The notes below the pieces were generated by a model, which made no database searches, had not been told where the DNA came from, and worked only from the letters and a program-made list of their open reading frames with translations. This document shows positions 1 through 8,928 of a stretch of 64,000 nt of DNA, piece by piece. A program made the position numbers and the translations under genes. Source of the DNA: an uncultured Clostridia bacterium (GTDB taxonomy: Bacteria > Bacillota > Clostridia > Oscillospirales > Ruminococcaceae); contig CANPZC010000005.1 in the NCBI GenBank assembly GCA_947589355.1, positions 1 through 64,000 of the forward strand, given 5' to 3'. The first letter of the stretch is position 1. Each line of letters starts with the position of its first letter.

Positions 1-6
1 GTAATT

Positions 7-1278
7 ATGTCAAATACAAAAATGACTATGACACAGAAAATACTCGCCCATGCGGCAGGGGTTGAAAAAGTAGTGCCCGGGCAGCTTATTATGGCAAAAC
101 TAGACCTTGTTATGGGCAATGACATAACCTCGCCCGTGGCTATGAACGCATTTGAAAAGGCAGGCTGCCAAAGCGTTTTCGACAAAGACAAGATCGCGCT
201 TATAATGGATCACTTTGTGCCGAACAAGGACATCAAGGCGGCGCAGCAGGCAAAGCAGTGCAGAGAGTTTGCCGCAAGGTTTGATATAACCAACTTTTAC
301 GATGTAGGCAAAATGGGCATAGAGCACGCGCTTATACCCGAGGCAGGGCTGTGCGCGCCGGGTGAATGTATCATAGGCGCTGACTCGCATACTTGTACTT
401 ACGGAGCGGTTGGAGCGTTCTCAACCGGCGTAGGGTCTACCGATATGTGCTACGGCATGACCACGGGCAAGCTGTGGTTCAAAGTGCCCTCCGCGCTGAA
501 GATAGAGCTAAAAGGCAGGCTGCCGAAGTGGTCTGCGGCAAAAGATATAATTCTTCATCTGATAGGAATGATAGGCGTTGACGGCGCGCTTTACCGCTCT
601 CTTGAATTCTGCGGCGACGGCGTTTCGACTCTTTCAATGGAGGACAGACTTTGCATATGCAACATGGCTATTGAAGCAGGCGCAAAGAACGGTATCTTCC
701 CTGTTGATGACATTTGCAGAAAATACATAGCCGAGCGCACCGACCGCAAGTACACTGAATTTTCAGCAGATGAAGACGCGCAGTACGACAAACATATAAT
801 TATAGAGCTTGACAAAATAAAGCCGACGGTATCTTTCCCTCACCTGCCGTCAAATACAAAAACGTTTGATGAGATAGGCGATATCAAGATAGACCAGTGC
901 GTTATAGGCTCTTGCACCAACGGCAGAATTGAAGATATGCGCGCCGCAGCAGAGATACTAAGCGGTCGGCAGGTTGCCGATGGGGTTCGCTGCATAGTTA
1001 TTCCCGCAACGCAGAAAGTATATCTGCAAATGATAAAAGAGGGCATTACGCAGGCTTTGGTAAACGCAGGCTGTGTGGTCTCAACGCCGACGTGCGGCCC
1101 TTGCCTTGGCGGTTATATGGGTATACTTGCCGAGAACGAGCGGTGCGTTTCAACTACAAACCGCAACTTTGTCGGCAGAATGGGTCACACCAAAAGCGAG
1201 GTATACCTCGCATCGCCTTACGTGGCAGCCGCAAGCGCTGTTACGGGCAGACTTTCCTGTCCGCAGGATATTATTTAA
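7..1278 (+). CDS. leuC: 3-isopropylmalate dehydratase large subunit
   Basis: Large subunit of isopropylmalate isomerase, which with LeuD interconverts 2- and 3-isopropylmalate in leucine synthesis. The 423-residue protein is of normal length for the short, archaeal-type LeuC. The Fe-S ligand motifs are visible: GSCTNGR near residue 300 and a CGPC pair near residue 365. The N-terminus [13 protein letters not shown] is typical, so translation may begin at the internal ATG at 22 rather than 7. The ribosome binding site lies at or beyond the window edge and cannot decide this. leuD follows after 12 bp and leuB after that, forming an operon. leuA is not in the window. Confidence 0.96.
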   Translation: MSNTKMTMTQKILAHAAGVEKVVPGQLIMAKLDLVMGNDITSPVAMNAFEKAGCQSVFDKDKIALIMDHFVPNKDIKAAQQAKQCREFAARFDITNFYDVGKMGIEHALIPEAGLCAPGECIIGADSHTCTYGAVGAFSTGVGSTDMCYGMTTGKLWFKVPSALKIELKGRLPKWSAAKDIILHLIGMIGVDGALYRSLEFCGDGVSTLSMEDRLCICNMAIEAGAKNGIFPVDDICRKYIAERTDRKYTEFSADEDAQYDKHIIIELDKIKPTVSFPHLPSNTKTFDEIGDIKIDQCVIGSCTNGRIEDMRAAAEILSGRQVADGVRCIVIPATQKVYLQMIKEGITQALVNAGCVVSTPTCGPCLGGYMGILAENERCVSTTNRNFVGRMGHTKSEVYLASPYVAAASAVTGRLSCPQDII

Positions 1279-1290
1279 GGAGGCACTGCT

Positions 1291-1767
1291 ATGAAAGCTG
1301 ACGGAAAAGCTATTAAATACGGCAACAACGTTGATACCGATGTTATAATCCCTGCAAGGTATCTCAACACCTCCGATCCGCAGGAGCTTGCCGCCCACTG
1401 CATGGAGGATATAGACAAAGATTTTCACAAAAAGATGCATGAGGGCGACCTTATAGTGGCGCAGGCAAACTTCGGCTGCGGTTCTTCAAGAGAGCACGCG
1501 CCTATGGCTATAAAAGCGGCAGGCGTTTCATGCGTTATAGCGAAAACTTTTGCACGAATATTCTACCGCAACGCAATAAATATAGGTCTGCCTATCATAG
1601 AATGTGCCGAGGCTGCCGACGGCATTGAAGACGGTGACCACGTTACCGTTGACTTTGACACGGGCGTTATCACAAACGTTACTAAAAATGAGACATATCA
1701 GGGGCAGCCGTTCCCGGAATTTCTGATAAACATAATAAACAGCAGCGGTCTGCTGAACACCCTTTGA
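1291..1767 (+). CDS. leuD: 3-isopropylmalate dehydratase small subunit
   Basis: Small swivel-domain subunit of isopropylmalate isomerase; it pairs with the upstream LeuC. The 158-residue length and the segments [15 protein letters not shown] and [11 protein letters not shown] are family hallmarks; the latter is the substrate-binding loop. The start has an AAGGAGG site 8-10 bp upstream. The stop codon lies 14 bp before the preferred leuB start, so translation is probably coupled. Confidence 0.96.
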   Translation: MKADGKAIKYGNNVDTDVIIPARYLNTSDPQELAAHCMEDIDKDFHKKMHEGDLIVAQANFGCGSSREHAPMAIKAAGVSCVIAKTFARIFYRNAINIGLPIIECAEAADGIEDGDHVTVDFDTGVITNVTKNETYQGQPFPEFLINIINSSGLLNTL

Positions 1768-1781
1768 AAGGAGCGCACAGT

Positions 1782-2852
1782 ATGACAAAGAAGATAGCCG
1801 TTATAAAAGGCGACGGCATAGGCCCCGAGATAACCGAGCAGGCGATAGCAGTGCTTGACAGAGTTGCAGAAAAATTCGGACACAAGTTTGAATATTCTTA
1901 TGTACTTATGGGCGGCTGCGCGATAGATGAAACGGGCGAACCGCTCCCGAAAGAGACCGTTGACATATGCCTTGAAAGCGACAGCGTTCTGCTTGGCGCG
2001 GTTGGCGGCCCGAAATGGGACAAAGGCGAAGGCTCAAAACGCCCCGAGGCAGGGCTTCTGGGAATACGCAAGGCTCTGGGGCTTTTTGCAAATTTAAGAC
2101 CAGCACGGCTTTTCGCACCTCTTAAAGATGCCTGCCCTTTGAAAGACGAGATAACCAAAGACGGTCTTGACCTTATTATAGTGCGTGAGCTTATAGGCGG
2201 CGCTTACTTTGGCGAGCGCACAACGGTGACTGAAAACGGCATAACCACCGCCAACGACTGCATGACATACAGCGATTTCGAGATAGAGCGCATTGCGCGC
2301 GTGGCTTTTGATCTTGCCAAAAAACGCCGCGGCAAGGTGACCTCGGTCGACAAGGCGAACGTGCTTGATACCTCGCGGCTGTGGAGAAAGATAGTGCATG
2401 AAGTTGCGAAAGACTACCCCGACACCACGCTTGGCGATATGCTTGTTGACAACACCGCGATGCAGCTGGTTCACTGCCCCTCGCAGTTTGATGTTATCGT
2501 TACCGAAAACCTGTTCGGCGATATTCTCTCGGACGAGGCTTCTATGATAACGGGCAGTCTTGGCATGATACCGTCTGCATCTCTCGGCGAGGGGTCGCTG
2601 GGTCTTTACGAGCCTATACACGGCTCTGCGCCAGATATTGCAGGAAAAGACATTGCAAACCCGATAGCAACTATTCTTTCGGCGGCTATGATGCTTAAAT
2701 ACTCTTTTGATATGCCGCGCGAGGCAGAGGCTATAGAAAACGCCGTAGCGCAGGTGCTTGAAGAGGGCTACCGCACCGCCGATATAATGTCGGCAGGCTG
2801 CAAACAGGTTTCGTGCTCAAAAATGGGCAGGCTCATAACAGAAAAAATATAA
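1782..2852 (+). CDS. leuB: 3-isopropylmalate dehydrogenase
   Basis: NAD-dependent oxidative decarboxylation of 3-isopropylmalate, giving the keto acid precursor of leucine. The protein begins MTKKIAVIKGDGIGPEI, with the glycine-rich start typical of the isocitrate/isopropylmalate dehydrogenase family. It carries the VTENLFGDILSDEAS catalytic/metal segment and GSAPDIAGK near the cofactor site. The ORF track opens at a TTG at 1764, but GAAAGGAG sits 8 bp before the ATG at 1782, which is chosen here (356 aa, usual size). It is the last gene of leuCDB and is followed at once by an intrinsic terminator. Confidence 0.96.
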   Translation: MTKKIAVIKGDGIGPEITEQAIAVLDRVAEKFGHKFEYSYVLMGGCAIDETGEPLPKETVDICLESDSVLLGAVGGPKWDKGEGSKRPEAGLLGIRKALGLFANLRPARLFAPLKDACPLKDEITKDGLDLIIVRELIGGAYFGERTTVTENGITTANDCMTYSDFEIERIARVAFDLAKKRRGKVTSVDKANVLDTSRLWRKIVHEVAKDYPDTTLGDMLVDNTAMQLVHCPSQFDVIVTENLFGDILSDEASMITGSLGMIPSASLGEGSLGLYEPIHGSAPDIAGKDIANPIATILSAAMMLKYSFDMPREAEAIENAVAQVLEEGYRTADIMSAGCKQVSCSKMGRLITEKI

Positions 2853-2860
2853 CTTGCAGA

Positions 2861-2888
2861 AAAGACCGTTTTGCGGTCTTTTTTTGTA
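2861..2888 (+). terminator. Intrinsic terminator after leuB
   Basis: AAAGACCG and CGGTCTTT form an 8-bp stem around a 5-nt loop, followed by a T run. It lies 8 bp past the leuB stop and closes leuCDB. Confidence 0.9.
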
Positions 2889-2936
2889 CTTATGAAGTGG
2901 CTGAAAAAATTTTTCAAAAAAATTTTGTTTAAACTA

Positions 2937-2965
2937 TTGACAGAACGCTCTGAATGTGTTATTCT
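2937..2965 (+). promoter_or_regulatory. Promoter of the ABC transporter genes
   Basis: TTGACA, 17 bp, TATTCT: a good sigma-A promoter. It predicts a leader of about 190 nt before the ATPase start at 3159. Inside that leader is a short perfect palindrome, CAATTG-TAA-CAATTG (3044-3058), which might be an operator. Weaker promoter-like pairs lie closer to the gene, so the start site is not certain. Confidence 0.6.
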
Positions 2966-3158
2966 GTATATATCAGATATACACAGTTTGCAAAATATCT
3001 TGTAGTAAATTATATTGACATTTTGTACAACGGCAGAGCCATGCAATTGTAACAATTGATAAAATTGCCGAAAATCGTGAAAAATATGTAAAATACTATT
3101 GCAAATATCCTGCCGCTGTGGTAAACTGTAATAAACAAAAACACATGGAGGTATTAAC

Positions 3159-3947
3159 ATGACAGATGCTTATCCGCCGAATGAGGAGAACGTTTTGGAA
3201 GTGCGCGGACTCTCAAAGCAGTACAAAAAGGGCGTTTACGCAAGCGAAAAGGTGTCGTTTGACATACGCGCAGGCGAGGTGTTTGCGCTGATAGGGCCAA
3301 ACGGCGCAGGCAAGACGACCACTATAAGAATGATAGCCACGCTTTTGAAAGCCACCGAGGGCGATGCTCTGGTTGCAGGGTACAGTATTCTTACTCAGCC
3401 TAATAAGGTTAGAGAAAACATAACCTATCTTCCCGACGAGGCAGGCGCTTACAAGTCGATGACGGGCATGAACTATCTGAAATTTATGGCAGGCATATTC
3501 GCGCCCGACAAACAGTCAGCCGATGAATACGTAAAACGCGCGGTTGATATGTGCGGTCTGGGCGACAGGCTTGGGGACAAGATAGGCAGCTACTCGCGCG
3601 GTATGATAAGAAAGCTGCTTTTGTCGCGCGCGGTAATGTCGCACCCGAAGCTTGCAATACTTGATGAGCCCACGAGCGGTCTTGACATACTCAACGCGCT
3701 GGAGATAAGGCGCATGATAAGAGAACTTGCTGCTACGTATAAAATGGGCTTCCTGCTGAGCTCTCACAATATGCTTGAAATTGAATTTGTAAGCGACAGG
3801 GTGGGCATTATAGCAAACGGTCATCTGCTCAATGTCGGCACACCTGCGGAGCTTAAAGCACAGTACGGCGTTGACAACTTAGAACAAGTATTTGAAAGGG
3901 TGGTGAAGGATAATGAAATTCATGTATCTTCTGAAGAAAGAGCTTAA
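3159..3947 (+). CDS. ABC transporter ATP-binding protein (NatA-like)
   Basis: Cytoplasmic ATPase of an ABC-2 type exporter. Seen in order: Walker A GPNGAGKTT near residue 47, a degenerate signature YSRGM near residue 149, Walker B LAILDEPTSGLD near residue 168, and an H-loop SSHNM. The family resembles NatA, the Na+ export ATPase, and other antibiotic or metabolite exporters, so the substrate cannot be named from sequence. The start has GGAGG 7 bp upstream. Its 3' end overlaps the permease gene by 35 bp, implying coupled translation. Confidence 0.9.
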   Translation: MTDAYPPNEENVLEVRGLSKQYKKGVYASEKVSFDIRAGEVFALIGPNGAGKTTTIRMIATLLKATEGDALVAGYSILTQPNKVRENITYLPDEAGAYKSMTGMNYLKFMAGIFAPDKQSADEYVKRAVDMCGLGDRLGDKIGSYSRGMIRKLLLSRAVMSHPKLAILDEPTSGLDILNALEIRRMIRELAATYKMGFLLSSHNMLEIEFVSDRVGIIANGHLLNVGTPAELKAQYGVDNLEQVFERVVKDNEIHVSSEERA

Positions 3948-5253
3948 AGAACTTCTTACCCCGACTACTATAGTGATACTGGTGCTGTGCGTTTTCGGTC
4001 TTACGGCTCTCGGCTCTATTATGGACAGCGAAATTGAAGAAAGTTCGGAAGACACGGGAAAGATAAACATCTGCGACCAGGACAAAGGCACGTTTTCCGG
4101 CGCGATAATAGAGGCTATGAAAGCCGCGGATTATGAAATAAACGAAGTTGAGCTTAACGGCGACGACTATGTAAAACAGCTCAAAGATCTTGATTTGACT
4201 AGCGTTGTAATTATTCCGCAGGGCTTTGATCAGCAGATGCAGGATATAATAAATTCCGGCGCAGGGGTAGAGCTTAAACCCGTCAATATTGAAATGGTAT
4301 CGCGGCTGGAGAGCCTTTCGCTAACAGGTAATTTAGAAGACGGCTCTATGATGGCGACAACGGCTATAGACAGCGCGGTAAAGACTGTAGTATACTCAAA
4401 AATGGGTGTTACACCAGAGCAAATGGCAATGCTTGAAGCCCCCGTTTCTCTGAAAGAGACCACGATAGTCGGCGACAAGCAAGCTGAGGCATCGGCTACA
4501 ATGCTTTCTGCATACGTTATGATGTCTTCAATGTTCGTGCCGATAGTTATCTTCCTGCTTATTATATATTCTTCGCAGATGATAATGAACGCGGTCGCTA
4601 CAGAGAAGATAGACAAAACACTTGAAACTTTGCTCTCCGCGCCTATAAGCAGGCTTTCGGTACTGCTTGCAAAAATGACAGCCGCATCGGTCGTTTCGGC
4701 TCTGTACGCTGTGGCGTTTTTGATAGGCTTCAAAGACATGATGGGCGGCATGACAGATACTATATCGGGCGCTATAGATTCCTCTGTTGTATCGCAGCTG
4801 GGTCTTGACCTTTCAATGGGCGGTTACATAATGCTCGTGGCGCAGATGTTCTTATCGCTCTTGATAACCCTTGCAATATCGCTTATTCTGGGCGCACTTG
4901 CGAAAGATGCAAAATCATCACAAACGCTTTTGCTGCCGATAATGGGCATGGTAATGATACCTTACATGATATCGCTGTTTACGGATATAAGCGCTTTAGG
5001 CCCATTCAAGTGGGTGCTTTACGCAATACCGTATAGCCACACATTTATGGCGCAGACTAACATTATACTGCATGATATGCCCGCATATTTTGGAGGGCTT
5101 ATCTATCAGCTGATACTGCTTATAATCTGCATGGGCTGCGCTGTGAAGATGTTCACATCTGACAAGATATTCACACTGAACTTAAACTTCGGCGAAAGAA
5201 AAAGCAAGTACGCCAAGGCAAAGGCAAAAAACAAGTTCAGCTTTAAACAATGA
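3913..5253 (+). CDS. ABC-2 type transporter permease (NatB-like)
   Basis: Membrane partner of the preceding ATPase. One N-terminal membrane helix (about residues 18-36) is followed by a large extracytoplasmic domain of about 160 residues. Five or six helices fill residues 205-425, and the basic tail is cytoplasmic. This is the layout of NatB/ABC2_membrane_3 permeases. The start lies inside the ATPase gene with GAAAGGGTGG about 9 bp upstream. The substrate is unknown; Na+ export by a NatAB-like pair is one possibility given the V-type ATPase elsewhere in the window, but nothing here proves it. Confidence 0.85.
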   Translation: MKFMYLLKKELKELLTPTTIVILVLCVFGLTALGSIMDSEIEESSEDTGKINICDQDKGTFSGAIIEAMKAADYEINEVELNGDDYVKQLKDLDLTSVVIIPQGFDQQMQDIINSGAGVELKPVNIEMVSRLESLSLTGNLEDGSMMATTAIDSAVKTVVYSKMGVTPEQMAMLEAPVSLKETTIVGDKQAEASATMLSAYVMMSSMFVPIVIFLLIIYSSQMIMNAVATEKIDKTLETLLSAPISRLSVLLAKMTAASVVSALYAVAFLIGFKDMMGGMTDTISGAIDSSVVSQLGLDLSMGGYIMLVAQMFLSLLITLAISLILGALAKDAKSSQTLLLPIMGMVMIPYMISLFTDISALGPFKWVLYAIPYSHTFMAQTNIILHDMPAYFGGLIYQLILLIICMGCAVKMFTSDKIFTLNLNFGERKSKYAKAKAKNKFSFKQ

Positions 5254-5274
5254 TTCTGAAAGGAAGCAATTTTA

Positions 5275-6348
5275 ATGTTCAAAAAAATACTGTGCGCCGC
5301 CGTGGCGCTGACAATGTGCCTGTGTACGGCAGGCTGCTCTGATAAAGACAATTCTTCATCGCAAATATCTCAGGCTGATAGTTCTTCAGTAGCAGATACC
5401 ACTGTTACTACCACCGCTCCCGAAAGTTCTTCTCAGGCTGAAACGACGACCGAAGACAGTTCATCTCAGCCCGAGCCGCAGGAGGAAGAAGCGGACATCA
5501 CCCCTGCCATGTGGAAAGTTACGGGCGAAAAAGGCAACACTGTTTACTTCTTAGGCTCTATGCACGCGCTTGACGACAGCTGCTACCCTCTGCCTAATGA
5601 GATAACCGATGCATACAACGCCAGCGACAGCCTTGCTGTAGAGTGCGATATTTTCGCATACATGGGCGACCTTGCATCGCAGATGGAGCTTGCGCAAAGC
5701 ATGATGTATCAAGACGGCACTACTATTGCAGACCACATAGATGCGGATCTTTACGAATCTGCCAAACAGATACTTACCGACGAAGGGCTTTATATGTCGC
5801 TTTTCGATGTGTACAATGTTACCATGTGGTACTCTATGATGGAGTCGGCGATGATAACACGCGCAGGACTTGACAGCAACAAGGGTATTGATATGCAGCT
5901 GCTTACCACTGCTCACGAAGAGGGCAAGGATATTATCGAGATAGAGTCGGTAGATTTTCAAAATGAGCTTTTGTACACTCAGCCCGATGAGCTCAACGAG
6001 TTTATGCTGGAGACATACGTTTACTACTTTGAAGACCAGTGTGAGGAGCTTAAGAAGTCGTTTGATCTGTGGAAAGCAGGCGACATGAAAGAGTACGTTG
6101 AGACCGAAGATGAGTTTGAAGACATTGACATTGAGATAAGCGATGAACTGCAAGCCATGATAGACAACTACAACAAACAGTTGCTAGACGACCGCAACAA
6201 AGGCATGGTCGAAAAAGCAAAAGGCATGATAGACGGCGGACAAAATGTGTTTTACGTTGTCGGCGCAGCGCATTTCTATGGCGAAACGGGCATTCTCAAA
6301 GGTCTTGAAGATGCAGGCTACACCGTTGAAGAAATTCAGTATGACTAA
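5275..6348 (+). CDS. TraB/GumN-family lipoprotein
   Basis: Exported lipoprotein: a short basic N-terminus, a hydrophobic stretch and a lipobox ending CTAGC at Cys19-20. A Ser/Thr/Glu-rich linker follows to about residue 80. The rest is a TraB/PrgY/GumN domain, with GSMH near residue 98, an ECD motif near residue 120 and a C-terminal GAAHF. These conserved His and acidic residues suggest a metal-dependent (Tiki-like) hydrolase fold. The substrate is unknown in bacteria. AAGGAAG lies 9 bp before the ATG. It starts 21 bp after the permease gene and is probably co-transcribed with the ABC genes. Confidence 0.85.
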   Translation: MFKKILCAAVALTMCLCTAGCSDKDNSSSQISQADSSSVADTTVTTTAPESSSQAETTTEDSSSQPEPQEEEADITPAMWKVTGEKGNTVYFLGSMHALDDSCYPLPNEITDAYNASDSLAVECDIFAYMGDLASQMELAQSMMYQDGTTIADHIDADLYESAKQILTDEGLYMSLFDVYNVTMWYSMMESAMITRAGLDSNKGIDMQLLTTAHEEGKDIIEIESVDFQNELLYTQPDELNEFMLETYVYYFEDQCEELKKSFDLWKAGDMKEYVETEDEFEDIDIEISDELQAMIDNYNKQLLDDRNKGMVEKAKGMIDGGQNVFYVVGAAHFYGETGILKGLEDAGYTVEEIQYD

Positions 6349-6363
6349 GATCTGACTGCTTAT

Positions 6364-6397
6364 AAAAACCGCTCTGCTTTGGTGCAGGGCGGTTTTT
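6364..6397. terminator. Bidirectional terminator between the TraB lipoprotein and hydE-like genes
   Basis: AAAAACCGCTCTGC pairs with GCAGGGCGGTTTTT around a 6-nt loop. The arms give an A tract on one side and a T tract on the other, so it can end transcripts from both converging operons. Confidence 0.88.
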
Positions 6398-6411
6398 GCG
6401 TTATGAAAGTA

Positions 6412-7449
6412 TTATTTATGATCTCCTCGCGAGAGATCAATGTGATAGCCTATGCTTTCCATGCGGCGTGCTAAGTCTTTAAGGGCATCTGCGCTTTCGC
6501 TGCCGGTAGAAATTTTGCCGTCGTAAAGCATATATTTTTTTCTTACTGACATGGGCGAAAGGTTGGGCATTATAACGTTCGCGCCTGCAAGTATGCCGCG
6601 CTCTCTGCCCGTTCCGCTTGCCGTACCAAGAGCCGTTGTGGCAGGTATAAGAGCGTGCGGCAGCATTATTCTTGATAGAGAAAGCAAAAACACGGTAAGG
6701 TCAACATTGCCGCTTTTTTCATTTGCAAACGGCGTATCTTTGTGAGGTATGAAAGGGCCTATTCCCACCATATGCGGTTTAAGCGTGCCAAGATAAAGCA
6801 TATCCTCCGCTAAATGCTCTGCCGTCTGAAAAGGCGTGCCTACCATCATTCCCGCGCCGGTCTGGTAGCCGAGTTCTTTCAGCTGCAAAAGGCAATTCAT
6901 GCGGTTTTTAAGGCTCATGCTTTCGGGGTGCAGCTTTGAGTAATGCCACTCGCTTGCCGTTTCATGCCGCAGAAGATACCTGTCAGCCCCTGCCTCGCGA
7001 TAAGCCTTGTATTCCTCATAACTTTTTTCACCTATCGAAAGCGTAACGCAGCAGTCGGGGTGAAGTTTTTTTATACTGCTCACGATGTCGCATATCTCGC
7101 CGCAGGTGTAGTGAAGATCTTCCCCACCCTGCAAAACAAACGTATGCAGACCAAGCTCACTGCCATGCTTACAGCAATCTAAAATATCATCTTTTGTAAG
7201 CCTGTAGCGTTCGCATTTAAGATTAGATCTTCTTATGCCGCAGTAATAACAATCATTTTTGCAGTAGTTTGAAACTTCTATAAGACCGCGTATATACACC
7301 GATTTCCCGTAAATGCTTTGTGCAATGCCGCGCGCTTTTTGTGCCGCATACTGCGCATCTTGTTCGGTATATGAAGATATCAATGACACGAACTCGTCTT
7401 TTTCCAAACGCTGTTTTTCCAGCTTGTCAAGCAAAGATATATTGTCCAT
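6412..7449 (-). CDS. hydE: Radical SAM protein, [FeFe]-hydrogenase maturase HydE type
   Basis: Radical SAM enzyme with the cluster motif CKNDCYYC (CX3CX2C) near residue 55. The surrounding YCGIRRSN sequence, the length (345 aa) and the C-terminal region fit HydE, which acts in building the dithiolate bridge of the hydrogenase H-cluster. Close paralogues such as BioB- or PylB-type proteins are less likely. The ORF track starts at 7491, but GGAGAG lies 8 bp before the ATG at 7449, which is preferred. It follows tsaD by 4 bp, so it is the last gene of the dus operon. hydF and hydG are not in the window. Confidence 0.82.
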   Translation of the reverse strand: MDNISLLDKLEKQRLEKDEFVSLISSYTEQDAQYAAQKARGIAQSIYGKSVYIRGLIEVSNYCKNDCYYCGIRRSNLKCERYRLTKDDILDCCKHGSELGLHTFVLQGGEDLHYTCGEICDIVSSIKKLHPDCCVTLSIGEKSYEEYKAYREAGADRYLLRHETASEWHYSKLHPESMSLKNRMNCLLQLKELGYQTGAGMMVGTPFQTAEHLAEDMLYLGTLKPHMVGIGPFIPHKDTPFANEKSGNVDLTVFLLSLSRIMLPHALIPATTALGTASGTGRERGILAGANVIMPNLSPMSVRKKYMLYDGKISTGSESADALKDLARRMESIGYHIDLSRGDHK

Positions 7450-7453
7450 TTTA

Positions 7454-8473
7454 TTACTCTCCGTAAATGCTGTCAAGCGGCAGAGTTGCAATGCCGTTCA
7501 AGCTCTCGTCTGCTCGCCTGCCTGCAAGATAGTCATAATAAGCCTGGCAGCCTATCATGGCGGCATTATCGCCGCAGTATTTAAGCTCCGGCAAATAAAG
7601 CTTTATACCGCGCTCGCCGCAAGCCTTTTCCATAGCCGCCCTCACGCCGCTGTTAGCAGATACGCCGCCCACCACCGAAAGCTTTTTAAAACCGTATCTG
7701 TCGGCGGCAAGCATGGTTTTCTGCACAAGAATATCGCACACGGTCTTCTGGTAAGATGCCGCTATATCGCACTGCGAAAGCTCATCGCCGCGCTGCTGTG
7801 CGTTATGAACGAGATTTACCACCGCGGTTTTAAGTCCCGAAAAAGAAAAGTCAAACTCGCTGCCTGCCACTTTCGGGTGAGGGAAAGAAAACGCCGTCGG
7901 GTCGCCTTTTTTTGCGGCTTCGTCTATATACTTTCCGCCGGGGTATTCAAAACCTATCATTCGCGCCGCCTTGTCAAGAGCTTCCCCTGCCGCATCGTCG
8001 CGCGTTCTGCCCAGAACGGTGAACTTTGTGTAGTTCTCAACATGAACAATGTTTGTATTGCCGCCGCTTATAACAAGGCAAAGGTAGGGCGGTTTCAGAT
8101 CGCTGTGAGAGATATAATTTGCCGCTATGTGCCCTGCTATGTGGTGCACAGGTATAAGCGGCTTTCCTGCCGCCATTGCAAGCCCTTTTGCAAAACTTAT
8201 GCCGACAAGCAGCGCGCCGATAAGTCCCGGAGCATATGTCACCGCCACGGCATCAGTGTCTTTAAGTGTACAGTTCGCATCTTCAATAGCCTTTTGCGCC
8301 ACTGCATAAATGCTCTCACTGTGCATACGCGAGGCTATCTCAGGCACAACTCCTCCGTAAAGCCTGTGCGCATCTATCTGTGTTGCCACAACGTTTGACA
8401 GCACCTTTGTACCGTCCTCTACCACTGCGCACGCGGTCTCGTCGCAAGAGCTTTCTATTGCAAGTATCTTCAT
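7454..8473 (-). CDS. tsaD: tRNA N6-threonylcarbamoyladenosine (t6A) synthesis protein TsaD
   Basis: Catalytic subunit of the TsaB-TsaD-TsaE complex. It transfers the threonylcarbamoyl group to A37 of ANN-decoding tRNAs. The N-terminus MKILAIESSCDETACAVV, the metal-binding HHIAGH near residue 107 and the GGVSANSGVR ATPase loop are diagnostic, and 339 aa is the family length. The start overlaps the rimI stop as ATGA. Pairing with rimI is the usual arrangement (often tsaE-tsaB-rimI-tsaD). tsaB and tsaE are absent from this window. Confidence 0.97.
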   Translation of the reverse strand: MKILAIESSCDETACAVVEDGTKVLSNVVATQIDAHRLYGGVVPEIASRMHSESIYAVAQKAIEDANCTLKDTDAVAVTYAPGLIGALLVGISFAKGLAMAAGKPLIPVHHIAGHIAANYISHSDLKPPYLCLVISGGNTNIVHVENYTKFTVLGRTRDDAAGEALDKAARMIGFEYPGGKYIDEAAKKGDPTAFSFPHPKVAGSEFDFSFSGLKTAVVNLVHNAQQRGDELSQCDIAASYQKTVCDILVQKTMLAADRYGFKKLSVVGGVSANSGVRAAMEKACGERGIKLYLPELKYCGDNAAMIGCQAYYDYLAGRRADESLNGIATLPLDSIYGE

Positions 8474-8928
8474 TTCATCACTACCCGTTTTAAGTATTTT
8501 GTCATAAGGTCGGCATCTTCTTTGGGCTGTTCGTAAAAGCCCCTGCGCGTGCCGACTTTTATATACCCCATGCTTTTGTACAGCCTTATAGCCGCTTCGT
8601 TGCTTTGCCGCACTTCAAGAGTTATAAACTCTGCCTCGTCGGTCGCGCTGTCTTCAAGAGCCTGCATAAGCGCCCTGCCAATGCCCTTTCTGCGATATAG
8701 TGCCTTTACGCCGATGTTGTTTATATAGCACTCGCCGGCTATTTCTCGCATATCCGCAAAGCCTGCGATCTCTCCGCCTGCCTGCGCGACCAAGATAGTC
8801 GCGCTCTTGTTTTCCAGCTCGTCTGCAAAAGCTTGTTCGCTCCACGGCATAGTGAAAAGCTCTTTTTCTATAGTCGCGACCCAAGGTATATCATCGGCTG
8901 TCATTTTTCTTACCACAAACTCACTCAT
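8470..8928 (-). CDS. rimI: Ribosomal protein S18 alanine N-acetyltransferase (RimI)
   Basis: GNAT-fold acetyltransferase of about 152 aa. The acetyl-CoA loop is seen in the KALYRRKGIGRALM region (RxGxG/A motif), followed by the LEVRQSNEAAIRLYKSMGY segment typical of RimI. The ORF track extends to 9003, but GGAGAAT lies 7 bp before the ATG at 8928, giving a normal-length protein. It overlaps the rsmI 3' end by 8 bp and tsaD by 4 bp. The substrate S18 is assigned by family and context. Confidence 0.9.
   Translation of the reverse strand: MSEFVVRKMTADDIPWVATIEKELFTMPWSEQAFADELENKSATILVAQAGGEIAGFADMREIAGECYINNIGVKALYRRKGIGRALMQALEDSATDEAEFITLEVRQSNEAAIRLYKSMGYIKVGTRRGFYEQPKEDADLMTKYLKRVVMK

Noticed and set aside
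7313-8398. A 361-aa plus-strand ORF opposite tsaD and hydE
   Set aside because: It is fully antisense to two well-recognised genes, has no ribosome site and shows basic, low-quality composition typical of a shadow frame.
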